In this document: positions 61,026-64,000 of the stretch, one piece after another
Position numbering within the stretch: the stretch's first letter is position 1
How the letters are laid out: every line of letters starts with the position of its first letter
Assembly: GCF_015690355.1 (NCBI RefSeq)
Contig: NZ_JADPRT010000001.1
Coordinates: 496,001-560,000, forward strand
Source of the DNA: Streptacidiphilus fuscans
GTDB taxonomy: Bacteria; Actinomycetota; Actinomycetes; Streptomycetales; Streptomycetaceae
DNA length: 64,000 bases
Direction: 5' to 3'
The notes under the pieces: generated by a model
What the model saw: the letters and a program-made list of their open reading frames with translations, nothing else
Databases searched by the model: none
What the model was told of the DNA's origin: nothing
Translations under genes and position numbers: made by a program

Positions 61026-61403
61026 ATGGACTTCCCGCTGCACAGGCATCACCGGCATCCGGTCGTGCGGATCACCGACGCACGCGCGAGCGTGACCGAC
61101 GACATCCGCCATCGGCAGCGCCGGTATGCCCTGACCATGGGAATCCGCACCATCTGCGTCATCCTCGCCGTCGTGCTGTGGCAGGAGAGCCGGATCGCCG
61201 CGATCATCGCCCTCGTCTGCGGCGGCGTACTGCCGTACATCGCGGTGGTGTACGCCAACGCCGGACGGGAGACCACCGTCGAGCCGCCCGAGGCCTACAT
61301 CCCGCACCAGCCCGGACCGCCGCCGGAGAGCGAGGGGGAGGGGCCGGGGCAGCCCGGACCGTCCCCGGACCGCCCCTCCGACGCGCCGCGCGACGGGTTC
61401 TAG
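61026..61403 (+). CDS. DUF3099 family membrane protein
   Basis: A 125-residue protein with the DUF3099 core VVRITDARASVTDDIRHRQR, two membrane helices (about 40-60 and 63-82: MGIRTICVILAVVLW, AAIIALVCGGVLPYIAVVY) and a Pro/Glu/Gly-rich cytosolic tail. Function unknown; widespread in streptomycetes. AGGAGTCGAGGCC precedes ATG 61026. Confidence 0.9.
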   Translation: MDFPLHRHHRHPVVRITDARASVTDDIRHRQRRYALTMGIRTICVILAVVLWQESRIAAIIALVCGGVLPYIAVVYANAGRETTVEPPEAYIPHQPGPPPESEGEGPGQPGPSPDRPSDAPRDGF

Positions 61404-61418
61404 GCGGTTCCGGGGCCT

Positions 61419-61464
61419 GGTTCCAGTCCTGCTTCGTCCAGCTTCTCGGTTCTAGTCCTGCTTC
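61419..61464. repeat. 17-bp direct repeat at the cupin gene stop codon
   Basis: GGTTCTAGTCCTGCTTC (61448-61464, holding the complement of the TAG stop) and GGTTCCAGTCCTGCTTC (61419-61435), one mismatch, with a partial third unit between. Confidence 0.8.
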
Positions 61465-62213
61465 TCGGCGTAGTGGACCGCGCCCTGCCAGTCGACGAGC
61501 GTGACCGGCTCGTCGCCGACCACCCACGCGTCGTGGCCCGGGGCCACCATGGCGACGTCGCCGGCCTGCGCGTCGAACTCGGTCCCGTCGGCCATGCGCA
61601 CGTGCAGGGTTCCCGACAGGTGGTAGCCGAAGTGGGCGGCCTCGCACCACTCGGTGCCGGCCAGGGGCTTCACGTCCTGGGACCAGCGCCAGCCGGGTTC
61701 GAGCGTGAAGCGGCCGACCACGCCGCCGCCCATGGTGAGGATCTCCGCCCGCCCGTGCGGGAAGGTGCGGATCTCGTCGGGGACCGCGAAGTCCATGTGC
61801 TCGCTCTGCATGGGTTGCGTCATGGGCTGCGCCGCGGTCGCCTCGTCCCAGGCCTGCACGCTGGTCTGCGCGGCGATGCGCCCGTCCCGCAGGTCGAGCA
61901 TGGACGTGGAGGTCACCCGGGTGCCGTCCGGGTAGCGGCACTGCTCCAGGTAGGCCGCGTGGCTGCCGTCGGCGGAGACGACGACCTGTTCGAGCCGGTG
62001 CTCCATGTCCCGGCTGCACACGTCGTCGAGGAACTCGCCGATCGCGGTGGTCCCGGTCATCTCGTGGGGGTGGCTCGGCTGGTCGCGCTGGTCGACGACG
62101 GTCATGTGCGCGTCGTCCGCGTACAGGCCGCGCAGGGCGGAGACGTCACGCCCCTCGATGCCCCGGCGTAGGGCGTCGGTGTCGAAGATCGGTGTGCTCT
62201 CCATGGTGCTCAT
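61452..62213 (-). CDS. NTF2/SnoaL-like domain fused to a cupin domain
   Basis: A 253-residue two-domain cytosolic protein. Residues about 5-125 form an NTF2-like fold (LRRGIEGRDVSALRGLYADD, HMTVVDQRDQP, DLRDGRIAAQTSVQAW). Residues about 140-250 form a cupin barrel (GRFTLEPGWRWSQDVKPL, CEAAHFGYHLSGTLHVRMAD, DVAMVAPGHDAWVVGDEP). Both domain types bind small ligands; the cupin has only some usual metal His residues. Role unknown. ATG 62213 has AAAGGTGAGC upstream; ATG 62234 is less likely. Confidence 0.82.
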   Translation of the reverse strand: MSTMESTPIFDTDALRRGIEGRDVSALRGLYADDAHMTVVDQRDQPSHPHEMTGTTAIGEFLDDVCSRDMEHRLEQVVVSADGSHAAYLEQCRYPDGTRVTSTSMLDLRDGRIAAQTSVQAWDEATAAQPMTQPMQSEHMDFAVPDEIRTFPHGRAEILTMGGGVVGRFTLEPGWRWSQDVKPLAGTEWCEAAHFGYHLSGTLHVRMADGTEFDAQAGDVAMVAPGHDAWVVGDEPVTLVDWQGAVHYAEKQD

Positions 62214-62345
62214 CGGTTGCTCACCTTTTGTCATTTCTCGTCCGGGTATGTCCCTGTCGCCCTTCCACTGCATACCACCCCGTTGCGGCCGTCAAGGCTC
62301 GGTCCCGCCACGCTGCGGCGCGCAGTCGCGACCTGCGGTTTCGCC

Positions 62346-62374
62346 TTGACAGGTGGGGTGGGCGAGCGTACAGA
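62346..62374 (+). promoter_or_regulatory. Promoter TTGACA-17-TACAGA of the GAF/PAS sensor gene
   Basis: A perfect -35 (62346-62351) and a fair -10 (62369-62374) at the ideal 17-base spacing. The expected transcription start falls at about 62380-62382, on the ATG at 62381, so the mRNA is probably leaderless. Confidence 0.6.
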
Positions 62375-62380
62375 GAAGAG

Positions 62381-64000
62381 ATGCACCCAGGTGGGCGGAA
62401 CCGGCCACACCGCACGGCCGGATCGGGACAGCCGCCGACCGGCACGGGAGGCCTCGTCCCGGACGCCGCCCGCTGCGACGATCTCCAGGTCGACGCGTTG
62501 GAGCGCACGCTCACCAGAACCGGCGCCTACGGCGCCATGATCTACCTGCGCTCCCACGACCGGCGCGCCCTGGTCCTCAGCACGGCGGCCGGAGTCCCGG
62601 TGGGCGCGCTGGAGCCGTTCCGGCGGGTCTCCGTGCAGGGCTCGCTGCCCGGGCCGCTGGCCTACCGCTCCCGGCGGACGGTGCACCTGGCCGGGGCCGA
62701 GGACACCATGCGGCGGTTCCCGCAGCTGCTGGCGGGCCTGCCCTACGCCTTCGCGTCCGCGTACGCGCCGGTGACCTACGGGGAGGAGACCTACGGCGTG
62801 CTGTGCGCGCTGTGGCCCGCCATGCCGGAGGGTGTGCCCGCGGCGGTCCTGCGCAAGCTGCGGCAGGGCGCGCAGCGGCTCGGCGCGGGTCTCGGGGAGC
62901 TGGTCGCGGAGGGCGGGACGGTCGAGGGCCGGGGCAGCGTCCTGGAACTCCCGTGGCCGCCAGGCCCCGCCATCCGGTTGGGCCTCTTCGACCTGGATCT
63001 GCAGACGCGGGCGATCACGCTCGACGACGAGCTGCGCGCGATCTTCGGGTTCGAACCGTCGGCGAGTGTCAGGGAAGCTCCCGAGGGGTCCGTCGCGGAG
63101 CCGGGGCCAGGACGGGCGGCGCTGGAGCTCGTCGAGGCGATCGACCCGGGCGACCTGCCCAAGCTGCGGACCGCGCTGCGCCATGCCGAACGCACCGGTC
63201 GCTTCCGGCCGTTGCGCCTGCGGATCACGGACGACACCAAGCGCACCCGCACGATCCAGGTCTGGGCCGACGTCCGGGACGGCGGCGGTTCCGCCGGGCG
63301 GCATCTGACGGGTGCGGTGCTGGACGTCGGCACCGCCGCGGCAGCCGCGCAGGCGGTGGAGCGGCTGCGCAGGGGCGTCTTCTCCCTCGATCCGGACGGG
63401 CGGTTCGACTACGCGAACCTGGGCGCCGAGCTCCTCTTCGGGGTCCCGCGCGGGGAGCTCCTCGGCGAACGGCTGTGGGAGGCGCTTCCGTGGCTGGCCG
63501 ACCCCGCCCACGAGGACCGCCATCGGGCCGCGGTGATCTCCCGGCAGCCGACCGCCTTCCTCGCCCGTCGCCCGCCGGACCGCTGGCTGGCCTTCAGCCT
63601 GTACCCGGACGCGCACGGCATGACCGGGACGGTCGTCCCGGGAACGAACCCCGCCGGGGACGACGTCCCCGGCTCCGAGAGCGCCGCCGTAGCCGGGGCG
63701 GTGGGGGAGGACGCCCCACCGGGGCCGGGCGCGGGCGCCACCGCCATCTACCACCTGCTACGGCTGGCGAGCGCCCTCGCCGAGGCGGTGTCGGTGCGCG
63801 AGGTCTGCGAGGTCGTGGCCGAGCAGCTCCTGCCCGCGTTCGGCGGCCAGGAGCTCGCCATCTACGTGGCGGCGGACGGCCGGCTGCACCTCGCGCTGCA
63901 GGTCGGCTACCCCAAGGGCTTTCTGGACCCGTTCGAGGGCACCCCGATGCGGGCCCGGCTGCCCGGCGCGGAGACGCTCACCAGCGGCGCCCCGATCTTC
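62381..64000 (+). CDS. GAF-PAS-PAS-GAF signalling protein (3'-truncated)
   Basis: 540 codons, open to the window end. Domains in order: GAF (about 35-175, ending APVTYGEETYGVLCALW), PAS (about 205-320, LGLFDLDLQTRAITLDDELR), PAS (about 325-405, GVFSLDPDGRFDYANLGAEL) and the start of a second GAF (about 455-540, LASALAEAVSVREVCEVVAE, ELAIYVAADGR). In streptomycetes this order usually ends with a SpoIIE-type phosphatase and sometimes an ATPase domain, which would lie beyond 64000; that part is inferred. The start is set by the promoter placed for a leaderless message. Confidence 0.83.
   Translation, partial: MHPGGRNRPHRTAGSGQPPTGTGGLVPDAARCDDLQVDALERTLTRTGAYGAMIYLRSHDRRALVLSTAAGVPVGALEPFRRVSVQGSLPGPLAYRSRRTVHLAGAEDTMRRFPQLLAGLPYAFASAYAPVTYGEETYGVLCALWPAMPEGVPAAVLRKLRQGAQRLGAGLGELVAEGGTVEGRGSVLELPWPPGPAIRLGLFDLDLQTRAITLDDELRAIFGFEPSASVREAPEGSVAEPGPGRAALELVEAIDPGDLPKLRTALRHAERTGRFRPLRLRITDDTKRTRTIQVWADVRDGGGSAGRHLTGAVLDVGTAAAAAQAVERLRRGVFSLDPDGRFDYANLGAELLFGVPRGELLGERLWEALPWLADPAHEDRHRAAVISRQPTAFLARRPPDRWLAFSLYPDAHGMTGTVVPGTNPAGDDVPGSESAAVAGAVGEDAPPGPGAGATAIYHLLRLASALAEAVSVREVCEVVAEQLLPAFGGQELAIYVAADGRLHLALQVGYPKGFLDPFEGTPMRARLPGAETLTSGAPIF

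Overview
The window is chromosomal DNA of a high-GC actinomycete, most likely a member of the Streptomycetaceae (Streptomyces, Kitasatospora or Streptacidiphilus type). The evidence is the very strong G/C bias at third codon positions, many SpoIIE-type phosphatase and PQQ-type kinase signalling proteins, SAV_915-, DUF2252-, DUF3099- and SHOCT-type genes, two family-18 chitinases preceded by DasR-like sites, and a ydaO (c-di-AMP) riboswitch in front of an Rpf-type cell-wall hydrolase. A secreted G1 glutamic (acid) peptidase hints at an acid-tolerant member, but this is only a hint. No rRNA, tRNA, CRISPR array, insertion sequence or prophage was seen. Both window ends cut through genes.

Layout. 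1-3.3 kb: the end of an oligopeptide ABC operon (binding protein, two permeases). 3.4-12 kb: mixed metabolic and secreted genes, including a frameshifted NmrA-type gene coupled to a deacetylase remnant, a secreted cyclophilin and an ArsR-type regulator/MFS exporter pair with a large palindromic operator. 12-19 kb: a sensor phosphatase, a G1 peptidase divergent from an XRE-type regulator, an intact NmrA-type reductase and a secreted SGNH hydrolase. 19.5-24.8 kb: acyl-CoA ligase, FadR-type regulator with asparaginase, and the riboswitch-controlled Rpf protein. 24.8-29.4 kb: an MBL hydrolase, then an operon of a DUF805 protein, a large membrane/cytosolic fusion protein, a RipA/SLATT-like membrane protein and a small RyR-like protein, closed by a strong terminator. 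This is the best candidate for an undescribed system. 29.4-37 kb: chitinase 1, SHOCT and DUF6325 genes, DUF2252, an atypical SDR, an NTF2-like protein, a LysR regulator and chitinase 2. 37.3-42.6 kb: two neighbouring Ntn-hydrolase genes and a Ser/Thr kinase with a beta-propeller sensor. 43-59.5 kb: a peptide-scavenging supercluster (see below). 59.5-64 kb: a second SGNH hydrolase, an amidohydrolase remnant, DUF3099, an NTF2-cupin fusion and the start of a GAF/PAS sensor protein.

How genes work together. From 46759 to 57175 eight co-directional genes, six of them joined by overlapping stop/start codons, encode an S9 peptidase, an M20 peptidase, a complete Dpp/Opp-type importer and an LD-carboxypeptidase. 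An M55 D-aminopeptidase and two diaminopimelate-decarboxylase-like enzymes flank them. The mix resembles the dpp-ykf murein-peptide operon of Bacillus subtilis and suggests uptake and breakdown of D-amino-acid-containing cell-wall peptides.

Two sequence-scale patterns recur. Short tandem duplications sit on or just after the stop codons of at least nine genes. Six genes have a TANNNT-type -10 box 6-8 bases before the start codon, suggesting leaderless transcripts; three of these encode regulators.
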